From NCBI GenBank assembly GCA_009911175.1, contig QXWX01000076.1:1-32922 (forward strand): DNA of 32,922 nt, written 5' to 3'. Under the pieces are notes generated by a model, which saw only the letters and a list, made by a program, of their open reading frames with translations, was not told the origin of the DNA and did not search any database. Shown in pieces: positions 23,599 through 32,222 of this stretch. Each line of letters opens with the position of its first letter. Positions within the stretch are counted from its first letter, which is position 1. The position numbers and the translations under genes are program-made. The DNA is from Lachnospiraceae bacterium (GTDB taxonomy: Bacteria; Bacillota_A; Clostridia; Lachnospirales; Lachnospiraceae).

Positions 23599-23740
23599 AT
23601 ACAGCCGTTTTTTTTACGAAAAAGCATAAAAATACAGCTTCAGGATTGTTTATGCCGGGCGGCTGTATAGGCATACCTTGTGAAACGGCCGCATGGCCAT
23701 AATGGGATGCCTGTATGTATAAATCTGGAAACGGCTGTTT
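23599..23740 (+). promoter_or_regulatory. Structured leader before the primase-like gene
   Basis: ATACAGCCG (23599-23607) has its exact complement at 23660-23668, and CGGCTGT recurs at about 23732 within AAACGGCTGTTT. A TATGCC/GGCATA pair overlaps the middle arm. The shared arm can pair with only one partner at a time, so the region could switch between two structures. I do not recognise a known riboswitch. Confidence 0.45.
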
Positions 23741-23751
23741 GAGGTGGACGG

Positions 23752-24996
23752 ATGAAAGCAAAACCATTTACGATTACGGATGTGGGCGCGCTCCTTGGGA
23801 TACAAAGGCTCCCTGGCGGTGATACAGATTCCTATCACGTGGTCTGCCCTTATTGCGGGGATCAGAGGGGGAAGTGCAGTTTTCATGTCATAAAAGGCGG
23901 AAAAGTTGCCAATGTCTACCACTGCTTCCATTGCGGGGCAGGGGGAAACATGCTCACCCTCTATGCGGATCTCAATGGCATCCAGGGGGCAGACCGTTAC
24001 CGGGAGGCATATTGGCGGATACAGGAAGAGCTGCCTTTCGGCTATCAGGAGGGCAGGATGCGGCAAAGGAACGTGCTGCAGCAGGAAAAAAAGAGCCGGG
24101 AGCATTTGCCGCGGCCCGCAGATCAGAAAAGGCGGGATGCGGCCTACCGGGAGATGGTCAAGCTACTGAAGCTGTCGGACAGGCACAGGCGGAACCTGCG
24201 CAAGCGTGGGCTTACGGAAGCGGAGATTTCCAGGATGGAGAAAATGGGCTATCGGAGCACCTGTGCGGAAGAATCCGTATCGGTTGCAAGGCGGCTTCTA
24301 AAGTTGGGGTGCAGGTTAGAAGGCGTCCCCGGCTTCTTTGTCAACCGCAGCGGCGACTGGGAAATTGCCTTTTATAAGAAGAACAACGGACTGCTCTGCC
24401 CGGTCTGGTCAGAAGAGGGCCTGCTGGAGGCGTTCCAGATCCGGCTTGATGTTCCTTATCAAAAGCGCAAATATGTCTGGCTGAGCAGCGCCAGGCTGGA
24501 TAAGGGGTGTTCCCCGGGAAGCCCTGTGGGCCTGTCTGGAAGCCGGGATATTCGCAAAGTCTATGTGACAGAAGGGATTTTAAAGGCAGAGATTGCCCAC
24601 CAGCGGACAGGAAAGACTTATATCGGGAACCCGGGAGTCCTAAACTACAAAGAGTTGGAGTGCCTCCTGGCCAGTTTGAAGGAACGGGGGTTAAAAGAAG
24701 TCGTGGAGGCATACGACATGGACAAATTTATGAGAGTGGAATGCAGGAAGGATTATGGGATTGACTGCAGGAAATGTTCCTGTGACGGTTCGGAATGCCC
24801 GAAAAAGCAGGAAAAACGAGATAAGATCAGGAGCGGATGTGTCAAACTCTATGAAATATGCAGGAAGCTTTCCCTGGCCTGCAGTCGTACGGCATGGGAT
24901 CTGGATGCTGGCGGCATGTGGCAGGGAAATTATAAAGGGATCGATGACTGGGAACTGTCAGGCTGCCCGCAGGAGTATGGGCGGGAAGCGGCATAA
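23752..24996 (+). CDS. CHC2 zinc-finger, toprim-like DNA primase
   Basis: This 414-aa protein starts at ATG 23752 after GAGGTGG. The N-terminus has a CHC2-type zinc ribbon (CPYCG, then HCFHCGAGGN, about residues 32-66) as in DnaG primases. The centre (about 180-330) has a toprim-like region with VYVTEGILKAEIAH, the glutamate of this motif, and VVEAYDMD. The C-terminal third holds a Cys cluster (CRKDYGIDCRKC, SECPKK). It would synthesise primers on the transferred strand in the recipient or during element replication. The canonical DnaG polymerase core is shorter here, so activity is assumed from the fold. Confidence 0.82.
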   Translation: MKAKPFTITDVGALLGIQRLPGGDTDSYHVVCPYCGDQRGKCSFHVIKGGKVANVYHCFHCGAGGNMLTLYADLNGIQGADRYREAYWRIQEELPFGYQEGRMRQRNVLQQEKKSREHLPRPADQKRRDAAYREMVKLLKLSDRHRRNLRKRGLTEAEISRMEKMGYRSTCAEESVSVARRLLKLGCRLEGVPGFFVNRSGDWEIAFYKKNNGLLCPVWSEEGLLEAFQIRLDVPYQKRKYVWLSSARLDKGCSPGSPVGLSGSRDIRKVYVTEGILKAEIAHQRTGKTYIGNPGVLNYKELECLLASLKERGLKEVVEAYDMDKFMRVECRKDYGIDCRKCSCDGSECPKKQEKRDKIRSGCVKLYEICRKLSLACSRTAWDLDAGGMWQGNYKGIDDWELSGCPQEYGREAA

Positions 24997-25099
24997 GTGA
25001 TGGTTGGGAACAAATCAAGGACGGGAATGGAGCAACCAATATGTCTCCCCAAAACAGGAGGATAGGAGCCAATCGAATTTTATATATTTGGATGCATTG

Positions 25100-25172
25100 A
25101 TCAGGCCAGAAATGATCAGATCATGCAAAAGGGGAACTGCGGATGTGCAGTTCCTTTTTTGCATGGCCTGAT
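25100..25172 (+). terminator. Nested hairpin with terminator core before the adhesin
   Basis: The core GGAACTGC (25133-25140) and GCAGTTCC (25147-25154) is followed by six T (25155-25160). The outer CATGCAAAA (25122-25130) pairs with the T run and GCATG (25155-25164), and ATCAGGCC (25100-25107) pairs with GGCCTGAT (25165-25172). It resembles the outer-extended leader terminator at 16647, and the adhesin starts 211 nt further on. Confidence 0.8.
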
Positions 25173-25203
25173 GAGGGGGCCAGGGGAAGGAGGAAAGAAC
25201 CAT

Positions 25204-25269
25204 GTGGATACGAGACCCGCCGGTGAAAAGACCGGACCTTTGAAAAAGACAGAGAAAGAACTGCTGTAA
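25204..25269 (+). CDS. Possible 21-aa leader peptide
   Basis: AAGGAGG (25187-25193) is followed by ATG 25202, which reads a 13-aa peptide ending at 25243, and by GTG 25204 in another frame, giving the 21-aa MDTRPAGEKTGPLKKTEKEL plus one residue ending at 25269. Both have good spacing (8 and 10 nt). A TGCGT/ACGCA hairpin with a GCGTTTT tail follows near 25273-25295. One of them may be a translated leader for the adhesin. Nothing else is seen in 24997-25382. Confidence 0.3.
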   Translation: MDTRPAGEKTGPLKKTEKELL

Positions 25270-25382
25270 AGATGCGTTGGAAGACGCAGCGTTTTAGAGT
25301 AGCAAGGTTACAGGAAATGCCTTCTGGGAGCCTCATTTTTTGTAAGTTTCCAGAAGTGGAACAAAGAAAGGAAAACGTCATT

Positions 25383-28300
25383 ATGAAAAAGTATAAAAAA
25401 CTGATTACAAGCATTCTGGCTTTCATTTTGACCATCACAGCTCTGTCCGGCAGTTCCACTGCTTATGCAGCCGATCAGGTGTATGTGGATGACGCAGACC
25501 TGGCAGGCACCGTGATTAAGGTCGCGGACAACGGGGCGGAGCTTGTCCATCTGAATGAGCGCATCATGACAGCCGGGAGCGAAACCGTTTACTGTATTGA
25601 CATCAATATGGATTTTGAATCCGGCTATAAAACAAAGCATGACGCAGCTACGGAAATGTCCCAGGAACAGATCACGGATATCGCCCTCTGTCTGGAATAC
25701 ATCCGGCAGTATGCGGCCTCCAACCCTCTGTCCAGGGAGCAGAAATATCTTTTGGAGCAGTGCATCCTCTGGCGGCGGCTCAGCACGTATCTTGGCTGGA
25801 ACTGCAGCAATACCCATGCCGGATATGAGATCATCCCACAGAATGTGCAGGATGACGTCTATGCGAAGGCAGCGGATTTTGCAAGAAAGAATGCCAGGAA
25901 ATACCGCTGTTACGGATACATTTATAAGGGAAACGGGCAGGATGTAGGCCAGTTCTTTGCAGAACCGCTCCCTGGCAAAGGGAAGCTGAAAAAAGTGAGC
26001 GCCGTCCCCGCCATTACAGACGGCAATAGCTGCTATTCCTTAAGCGGGGCTGTTTACACTGTGTATTCTGACCGCGGGTGTTCCCAAAGGGTTGGGACAC
26101 TTACCACTGATGGGAGCGGGAACAGCGAAACCATCGAACTGAATGAGGGTTCCTACTATGTAAAGGAGACCACCGCTCCAAAGGGATACCAGCTTGATAC
26201 GCAGGTCCATACCCTCAATGTCACCACAGGCGGCACGGCGGTTTTAAATGTCCAGGATCAGCCAAAAGTCACCGACACCCTTCTGGAGCTTCTGAAGATT
26301 GACATGGAATTAAAGGACGGCATCCCACAGGGGGCGGCTTCCCTTGCAGGCGCAAGATTTGAGTGGAAATATTATGCCGGCTATTACACAAAGGAAAACC
26401 TGCCCGCAACCCCCACCCGTACCTGGGTGACCCAGACAAAGGCGGAAAAAGACAGCGCCGGGAAAACCCATTATGTGACGGCTTTAAGCGATGCCTACAA
26501 GGTGTCCGGAAATGCGTTCTATACCCAGGGCGGAAAAGCAATCCTTCCCCTCGGCACGATCACCGTGGAAGAAAAGCAGGCTCCGCAGGGGTATCTTTTA
26601 GAGGACGCCTACCTGCAGGCAAGCGGCAGTTCCCAGAAGCTGACCGGATTATACGTAACCCAGATCACGGAGAGCGGGAACAATGCCGCCCTTACAGGCG
26701 CAAACAGGTATTCGGTTTCCGATAAAGTCATCCGTGGCGGCGTGAAGATCCAGAAACGGGATCTGGAAACCAAAGCTGCAGAGGCGCAGGGCAATGCTGC
26801 TTTGGAAAATACCAAGTATGCCGTGGCATCCTTAAACAGCAACCCAGTGCTGGTCAACGGGAAATCCTATGCCAACGGCCAGACGGTTCTGACCCTTACG
26901 GCAGACGCGTCCGGGCTTGCATCCACGGGAGACAATGTGCTGCCCTACGGCCATTATAAGATTGAGGAAAACGACCCGCCGAAAGGATATCTGAAAGACG
27001 GCGCCCATGCCGTGGAATTTGACATCACGGAACATAAAAAGATCGTAGACCTGACAGGCGATGCCGTATCCATGCACAATCAGGTCATCCGTGGCGGCGT
27101 GAAGATCCAGAAGCGGGATTTGGAGACAAAAGAAACACAGCCCCAGGGTGGAGCTACATTGGAGGGGACAGAGTTTTCCATCACCAATTTAAGCGCGCAT
27201 CCCGTTCTCGTGAACAATCAGCTCTATGAAAAAGGGCAGGTCGTCCTGACCGTCAAGACAGACCAGACGGGCGCGGTTTCTACCGCAAACAATGCGCTGC
27301 CCTACGGCCACTATAAAATAGAAGAAACCAAACCGCCGAAAGGCTACCTCAACGGGGACCTGGAGCCGATGGAGTTTGATATCACCGAAAATGGCAAGAT
27401 CGTGGACCTTTCTCCCGAGGAAACGTCCTTTTACAATCAGGTGATTCGGGGCGGCGTGAAGATCCAAAAGCGGGATCTGGAGACGAAAAAGCCGGAGGCG
27501 CAGGGCGGCGCAACATTGGAACATGCGGAGTTTTCCATTACCACATTGAGCGAACATCCCGTGGTTGTAGACGGAAAGACTTATTCCAAAGGCCAGAGCG
27601 TGGTCACGATTAAGACCGATCAAAACGGGCTGGCATCCACCGAAAAAGATACCCTGCCATACGGCCACTATAAAGTGGAGGAGATCAAAGTGCCGGAAGG
27701 GTATTTGAAAGACGGCGCAAAAGCACTGGAGTTTGATATCCTGGAAAATGAGAAGTTCGTGGAACTGACTTCCGAGGAATCCTCTATCTACAACCAGGTC
27801 ATCCGTGGGGATTTGGAATTTGTCAAGATCTCGGACGGCGACATGAAGCGGCTTTCGGATGTGCCGTTTTCCATCACCTCCAAAACCACCGGGGAGAGCC
27901 ATACCATCGTCACAGACAAAAACGGCTATGCCAGCACATCCTCCGAATGGAACAAACACACGCAGAACACCAATCAGGGGAAGACAAGTGAGGACGGCAT
28001 TTGGTTTGGCTCCATAGAACCGGACGACACGAAGGGTGCGCTCCTTTACGATACCTATACCATTGAAGAGCAACCCTGCAAGACGAATGAGGGCATGGAT
28101 CTCCTGAAATTCGAAGCCAGCGTCTACAGGGATTCCGTGACCGTAGACCTGGGAACTCTCACGGATGATAGGATTGAAATCGGGACGACCGCTCTAGACA
28201 AGGAATCCAACACCCATATGAGCGCCCCGAAGGAGAAGGTCACGATTGTAGATACGGTGGAATATTCCGGGTTAAAGAAGGGGCAGGAATATAAGATTGT

Positions 28301-30530
28301 GGGAACGCTCATGAATGCGGAGGACGGTTCGCCGATCCTGATTGACGGGAAGGAGGTCACTTCGGAAAAGACTTTCAAGGCAAAGAAATCTGACGGCAAA
28401 GTGGAAGTGACGTTTACCTTTGACGCCACATCTTTAGTAGGCAAAACAACAGTTGTATTTGAAACATTATATCAGGGTGACTTAAAGCTGGCTGTCCATG
28501 CAGATATTGAGGATACCGACCAGCAGGTTGCCTTCCCGGAGATTGGTACGATGGCGGCTGATTCTGATACCGGGGAGAATATCGCAAATGCAGATGAAAC
28601 CGTCGTACTTACGGACACCATTGCCTATAAGGGCCTGATTCCTGACCAGGAATATACGGCCACAGGAACCCTGATGGATCAGGAAACCGGGGAGCCCATC
28701 CTGATCCATGAAAAACCGGTCACGGCACAGACGGCCTTTACGCCGGACACCATTGACGGCACGGTAGACGTGGTGTTTGAATTTGACGGCAGCGGATTAA
28801 AGGGAAGAAAGACCGTGATCTTTGAGTCTGTGGCATATGAGGAAAAGGAAGTGGCTGTCCATGCGGATGTGTCTGAAGAGAAACAGCAGATGTTTTTCCC
28901 GGAGATCGGTACGAAAGCCTCATGCCCGGAAACGGGAAGCCAGATGGCGCTGCCAAAGAAAAACCTGACCATTACCGATACCGTATCCTATCATCTGGTT
29001 CCCGGAAAAGAATATAAGCTGACCGGAACCCTGATGGATAAAGAGACCGGGGAGCCGCTGCTGGTTGACGAAAAGCCGGTCACTTCCGAATTGACTTTTA
29101 CACCAGAGGAAGCGGAAGGGACGGTAGAGCTCTCCTTTACTTTTGATGCCAGCGCCCTGCAGGGGAAAACGCTGGTGGCTTTCGAATCCGTATCCTATCA
29201 GGGAAAGGAGGTTGCGGTCCATACCGATATCGAAGACGAGCCACAGACCATCTATTTCCCGGAGATCGGCACCCAGGCCATCTGCCCGGAAACAGGAAGC
29301 CAGACGGCACCGCCGAAGAAAGACCTGACCATCACGGATACGGTTTCCTACCGTTTGGTTCCCGGAAAAGAGTATAAGCTGACCGGGACGCTGATGGAGA
29401 AAGAAACCGGAGAGCCTTTGCTTGTGGATGGCAAGCCCATCACCGCAGAACAGACCTTCACGCCGGAAAAGGCGGAAGGAAGTGTGGAACTCTCCTTTAC
29501 CTTTGATGCCAGCGCATTGGCCGGAAAAACAGTGGTCGCTTTCGAATCCGTATTCTATGAGGGAAAAGAGATTGCCGTCCATGCGGATATTGAATCTGTC
29601 CCCCAGAGCATCTATTTCTCGGAGATCGGCACCCAGGCGATTTGCCCGGAAACGGGAAGCCAGATGGCGCCGCCGAAAAAAGACCTGACGATTACGGATA
29701 CCGTATCATATCATCTGGTTTCAGGAAAGGAATACCAGTTGACCGGAACTCTGATGGACAAAGAAACCGGCAAGCCCCTGCAGGTGGATGGGAAGCCCGT
29801 TACTTCGGAACTGAAATTTACACCGAAAGAAGCGGAAGGGAGTGTGGAGCTCTCCTTTACCTTTGATGCCAGTGCATTGAAGGGGAAAACCATTGTTGCG
29901 TTTGAATCCGTTTCCCAGGAGGGGAAAGAAATCGCTGTCCATGCGGACATCCATTCTCCGGAACAGAGTATCTACTTCCCGGAGATCGGCACCACAGCCA
30001 AAGACGGGAAGGATGGCGACCAGGAGGCACTGGCAGAAAAAGAGACACAGATCATTGATACGGTTGCTATTAAAGGCCTGATGGTCGGAGAGTATACTTA
30101 CCGCCTGGTCGGAACCCTGATGGATCAGGAGACAGGAAAGGAAGTGCTGGTAGATGGAAAGTCCGTCACAGCGGAGACCACCTTCCGGCCTGAAACCGCC
30201 GAAGGAACTTTAGACGTTCCCTTTACTTTTGATGCCACCGGGCTGAATGGCCATGATGTGGTAGTCTTTGAGAAGCTGTTCGTCACGGTCAAGGACGATA
30301 AGGAAGAGAACGAGGCCGAGGTAGCCAGCCATGAGGACATTGAGGCAAAAAGCCAGACCATCAGGCTGACTGAAATACCAAGGACGCCGGAAGAACCGGA
30401 GGAGCCCAAAACGCCGGATGTGCCGAAAACCGGAGATACGACGAATCTCTGGATTCCGGTCTCGGTACTTATTGCGGCTCTTGTGGGGATTGTGGCTGTC
30501 ATCATCCGTATCCGCAGGAAGAGGTTCTGA
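25383..30530 (+). CDS. Giant sortase-anchored adhesin: thioester-like, SpaA-like and VaFE repeat domains
   Basis: The start is ATG 25383 after AAAGGAAAACG (1,715 aa); the longer frame from 25272 is rejected. The signal peptide ends near residue 30 (AYA). Residues about 35-190 look like a thioester domain: Cys71 in VYCIDI and Gln126 in LEQCILW, where the family links Cys to Gln to bind host surfaces. SpaA-like domains with KETTAPKGY and VEEKQAPQGY follow (about 200-445), then three exact-length 119-aa repeats beginning at VIRGGVKIQKRDLETK, a fourth diverged unit (VIRGDLEF), six 120-121-aa VaFE/TQ-type repeats with EIGT starts and V-F/V-A-F-E motifs, VPKTG (1680-1684), a membrane helix and RIRRKRF. 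It likely mediates adherence or mating-pair contact. Confidence 0.93.
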   Translation: MKKYKKLITSILAFILTITALSGSSTAYAADQVYVDDADLAGTVIKVADNGAELVHLNERIMTAGSETVYCIDINMDFESGYKTKHDAATEMSQEQITDIALCLEYIRQYAASNPLSREQKYLLEQCILWRRLSTYLGWNCSNTHAGYEIIPQNVQDDVYAKAADFARKNARKYRCYGYIYKGNGQDVGQFFAEPLPGKGKLKKVSAVPAITDGNSCYSLSGAVYTVYSDRGCSQRVGTLTTDGSGNSETIELNEGSYYVKETTAPKGYQLDTQVHTLNVTTGGTAVLNVQDQPKVTDTLLELLKIDMELKDGIPQGAASLAGARFEWKYYAGYYTKENLPATPTRTWVTQTKAEKDSAGKTHYVTALSDAYKVSGNAFYTQGGKAILPLGTITVEEKQAPQGYLLEDAYLQASGSSQKLTGLYVTQITESGNNAALTGANRYSVSDKVIRGGVKIQKRDLETKAAEAQGNAALENTKYAVASLNSNPVLVNGKSYANGQTVLTLTADASGLASTGDNVLPYGHYKIEENDPPKGYLKDGAHAVEFDITEHKKIVDLTGDAVSMHNQVIRGGVKIQKRDLETKETQPQGGATLEGTEFSITNLSAHPVLVNNQLYEKGQVVLTVKTDQTGAVSTANNALPYGHYKIEETKPPKGYLNGDLEPMEFDITENGKIVDLSPEETSFYNQVIRGGVKIQKRDLETKKPEAQGGATLEHAEFSITTLSEHPVVVDGKTYSKGQSVVTIKTDQNGLASTEKDTLPYGHYKVEEIKVPEGYLKDGAKALEFDILENEKFVELTSEESSIYNQVIRGDLEFVKISDGDMKRLSDVPFSITSKTTGESHTIVTDKNGYASTSSEWNKHTQNTNQGKTSEDGIWFGSIEPDDTKGALLYDTYTIEEQPCKTNEGMDLLKFEASVYRDSVTVDLGTLTDDRIEIGTTALDKESNTHMSAPKEKVTIVDTVEYSGLKKGQEYKIVGTLMNAEDGSPILIDGKEVTSEKTFKAKKSDGKVEVTFTFDATSLVGKTTVVFETLYQGDLKLAVHADIEDTDQQVAFPEIGTMAADSDTGENIANADETVVLTDTIAYKGLIPDQEYTATGTLMDQETGEPILIHEKPVTAQTAFTPDTIDGTVDVVFEFDGSGLKGRKTVIFESVAYEEKEVAVHADVSEEKQQMFFPEIGTKASCPETGSQMALPKKNLTITDTVSYHLVPGKEYKLTGTLMDKETGEPLLVDEKPVTSELTFTPEEAEGTVELSFTFDASALQGKTLVAFESVSYQGKEVAVHTDIEDEPQTIYFPEIGTQAICPETGSQTAPPKKDLTITDTVSYRLVPGKEYKLTGTLMEKETGEPLLVDGKPITAEQTFTPEKAEGSVELSFTFDASALAGKTVVAFESVFYEGKEIAVHADIESVPQSIYFSEIGTQAICPETGSQMAPPKKDLTITDTVSYHLVSGKEYQLTGTLMDKETGKPLQVDGKPVTSELKFTPKEAEGSVELSFTFDASALKGKTIVAFESVSQEGKEIAVHADIHSPEQSIYFPEIGTTAKDGKDGDQEALAEKETQIIDTVAIKGLMVGEYTYRLVGTLMDQETGKEVLVDGKSVTAETTFRPETAEGTLDVPFTFDATGLNGHDVVVFEKLFVTVKDDKEENEAEVASHEDIEAKSQTIRLTEIPRTPEEPEEPKTPDVPKTGDTTNLWIPVSVLIAALVGIVAVIIRIRRKRF
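26727..27797 (+). repeat. Three 357-bp tandem repeats in the adhesin
   Basis: VIRGGVKIQKRDLETK-coding units start at 26727, 27084 and 27441, and the diverged fourth begins at 27798; each interval is exactly 357 bp (119 codons). The second and third differ from each other mainly in short stretches. Repeats of this kind can change copy number by recombination. Confidence 0.85.
28176..30360 (+). repeat. Six VaFE/TQ-type repeats in the adhesin
   Basis: EIGT-starting units begin at 28176, 28539, 28902, 29262, 29622 and 29982 (363, 363, 360, 360, 360 bp). Units 3, 4 and 5 are very similar in DNA, including the CPETGS and PPKK segments, while units 1, 2 and 6 are diverged, pointing to recent duplication or gene conversion in the middle. 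Confidence 0.85.
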
Positions 30531-30572
30531 AAGTAAGAAGAAACTGGGAAGATAAATTAAGATAAGAAAAGA

Positions 30573-30614
30573 CTGCCATACTGACGGGAAAGCGTTGGTA
30601 TGGCAGCTTTTTTT
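30573..30614 (+). terminator. Terminator after the adhesin
   Basis: CTGCCATAC (30573-30581) and GTATGGCAG (30598-30606) form a 9-bp stem with a 16-nt loop, followed by CTTTTTTT. Confidence 0.9.
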
Positions 30615-30631
30615 ATTTGGAGGAATCAAGA

Positions 30632-30730
30632 GTGAGAAAAAAATTAGAATATAGCTGGGAGTATTTTTCAGGATTATTTGAACCAGGCTTATTTATGGAC
30701 AGTGAGATTATCCTATATAGCATGAAATGA
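30632..30730 (+). CDS. Possible 32-aa small protein
   Basis: GTG 30632 lies 8 nt after GGAGG and encodes 32 aa (MRKKLEYSWEYFSGLFEPG and onward) ending TGA at 30730. It is aromatic-rich with no membrane segment. It may be a remnant of a longer gene or chance. The rest of 30731-30873 shows no gene. Confidence 0.3.
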   Translation: MRKKLEYSWEYFSGLFEPGLFMDSEIILYSMK

Positions 30731-30873
30731 AAGCAAAATATATGGAACTCTGTAAAGGAATTAGAGTAATGAATTCGTTACTTAACAAGTGCTGATTTTG
30801 ATTGATCCAAACAAAATTAAAAACGTAGAACAGAAGATTTTGTCTTCCAAAACAGAATCCATGAACTTTACTT

Positions 30874-30908
30874 GCCGCAGGCTTCCAAACAGGTCTGTGG
30901 CTTTTTTT
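30874..30908 (+). terminator. Terminator before the broken hydrolase
   Basis: GCCGCAG (30874-30880) pairs with CTGTGGC (30895-30901; one G-U) and is followed by seven T. It stands 37 nt before the broken hydrolase, the same place relative to its gene as the leader terminators of the ICE operons. Confidence 0.7.
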
Positions 30909-30944
30909 ATGTAAAAAAGCAAACCCAAAACAGCGAATCTCAGA

Positions 30945-31380
30945 GTGAATCCAGGGAACAGGATTCCCAGGCCCCCCAATCTCCCTAGGCAGGATCCCGA
31001 AGTCCTTCTGCGGGCAATCCTGCTGATTCTAGTTGTTGGCGTGTTGCTTTCCAGCAGTAGCCAGAGTGCGGAGCCGGTCAGCCAGAAGGTGCTGGATTAT
31101 GCCCCGGTGATCCAGCGGTACGCAAGGGAGTATGGGATTCCGGACTATGTGCAGGTTATACAGGCCATCATATGGAAGGAGAATGGCTATAGTCCGGCGG
31201 CGAAGGGCACACATCTTTTTTGATTGGGATGGAGATGGGGTGTCAGATCATGTGGGGATTGTGGAAAGATGTGAGAATGGGAGAGTGTATACGGTGGAAG
31301 GAAATTCGAATGATAGGGTGCAGCAGAGTATTTATATAGTAAGTTCCAACTTAATTTTGGGGTATGGATTATTAATATAG
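30945..31380 (+). pseudogene. CwlT-like cell-wall hydrolase, internally deleted and frameshifted
   Basis: From GTG 30945 the frame gives a short Pro-rich start, one membrane helix (about residues 22-38) and VLDYAPVIQRYAREYGIPDYVQVIQAII, the start of the lysozyme-like domain of Tn916 Orf14/CwlT-type enzymes, with its Glu in the WKENGYS segment. The frame ends at TGA 31221-31223. In a second frame, FFDWDGDGVSDHVGIVERCENGRVYTVEGNS (31211 onward) matches the end of a CHAP-type peptidase domain and runs to 31380. The middle of the gene, including most of both domains, is missing, and the frames do not join. It would have been a mating wall hydrolase, now inactive. Confidence 0.8.
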
Positions 31381-31723
31381 ATTGGAAATTTAAACGAAAC
31401 AAGGTTGACAGCACAATCTGTTCTCATCAGATGGCAGGCATACTCACAGATTTTCGCAGAAAGATACCGGCTATCTCGCAAGTTTGGTAAATTTTCAAAT
31501 TTGTTCATTTATAGATTTATAATAGAAAAATGAAAAAGAACAGAAAGAAAAATTATATCAGGTAGCTGTAGAGTGAGGAAAAACAATTGAAGAGATTCTG
31601 GCGGTAATTACTTAAAACTAAGAATAAATCATATAAAATAGAGCCGTTACCGGAGAGAAAATCCTGTAGCAGCTTTTAAGAAAAGTATATTTAATTTGGG
31701 ATTGAGATTATGTGCACCTAAAA
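31381..31723. other. AT-rich gene-free stretch after the hydrolase remnant
   Basis: I see no convincing gene, terminator or repeat in these 340 bases. The DNA is clearly AT-richer than the conjugation region, so the element boundary probably lies near 31380-31400. Confidence 0.6.
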
Positions 31724-31990
31724 TTACAGCTCTTTTTTTACAGATGGAAACGTGGAGTTTAGCAAATCACCTGCACTAACATTTAAAGCGTCAGCTATAT
31801 TGTATAAAATCTCCAGAGAAAATGGCCGTATAATATTGGGGGCTTCAATTGAGCTTAAGTGTGAACGACTCATATGTGCTTTTTCAGCTAATTTTTCTTG
31901 AGACATGCCTTGCATTTTTCGAAGTGCAGCAATTGTAAGGCCAAGTTCTATAAAACGATCTCTATTTTTAAATTCGACTTCTTTTGACAT
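31724..31990 (-). CDS. Xre-family helix-turn-helix regulator
   Basis: This 88-aa leftward protein has AAAGGAG upstream of its ATG at 31988-31990. The helix-turn-helix reads LGLTIAALRKMQGMSQEKLAEKAHMSRSHLSSIEAP, followed by SLEILYNIADALNVSAGDLL. Small Xre proteins of this type repress element or phage operons. It is divergent from the response-regulator gene, and the shared region holds inverted repeats that could be its operator. Confidence 0.9.
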   Translation of the reverse strand: MSKEVEFKNRDRFIELGLTIAALRKMQGMSQEKLAEKAHMSRSHLSSIEAPNIIRPFSLEILYNIADALNVSAGDLLNSTFPSVKKEL

Positions 31991-32063
31991 TAGGGGTATA
32001 ACTCCTTTAGGTTTTATAATATTATATTATGTTCAGAAATAAAATTCTGTTTCATTTATTGAG

Positions 32064-32095
32064 CTATTGACTAATATATTGAGCAATAGTACAAT
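32064..32095 (+). promoter_or_regulatory. Divergent-region promoter with Xre operator candidate
   Basis: TTGACT (32067-32072), a 17-bp spacer and TACAAT (32090-32095). CTATTG (32064-32069) and CAATAG (32084-32089) are inverted around it and TATTGAGC is repeated at about 32058 and 32078, which fits repressor binding across the -35 and spacer. Confidence 0.6.
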
Positions 32096-32155
32096 ATAGA
32101 GAGAGTAAATTAATTTGAATAATAAATAGTATGAATATAGGCAGATTGTAAAAGG

Positions 32156-32192
32156 TTGAAAAAAGTTATAATATCTCCTATACTATGTGAGA
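32156..32192 (+). promoter_or_regulatory. Second promoter before the response regulator
   Basis: TTGAAA (32156-32161), a 17-bp spacer and TATACT (32179-32184). ATCTC and GAGAT (32172-32192) flank the -10 as an inverted repeat. It lies 31 nt before the response-regulator start codon. Confidence 0.55.
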
Positions 32193-32222
32193 TGAGTAAC
32201 GCATTTAGTGGAGGTCAATTTT

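Noticed and set aside
25272..25382. Longer N-terminus for the adhesin
   Set aside because: It places 37 residues before a clear signal peptide; the ATG at 25383 has the signal sequence at its start.
27189..28073. 294-codon leftward frame opposite the adhesin repeats, and a 220-codon one at 28920-29582
   Set aside because: They are the antisense of the tandem repeats and repeat along with them; no start signal or recognised family.
26727..30360. Evenly spaced repeats considered as a CRISPR array
   Set aside because: The units are 357-363 bp, coding and in frame with an adhesin, not 28-37-bp repeats with unique spacers.
31132..31380. Independent 82-codon gene at the right of the hydrolase remnant
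   Set aside because: Its start is inside the other frame with no ribosome binding site. Its only family-like part is the tail of a CHAP domain, so it is half of the broken gene.
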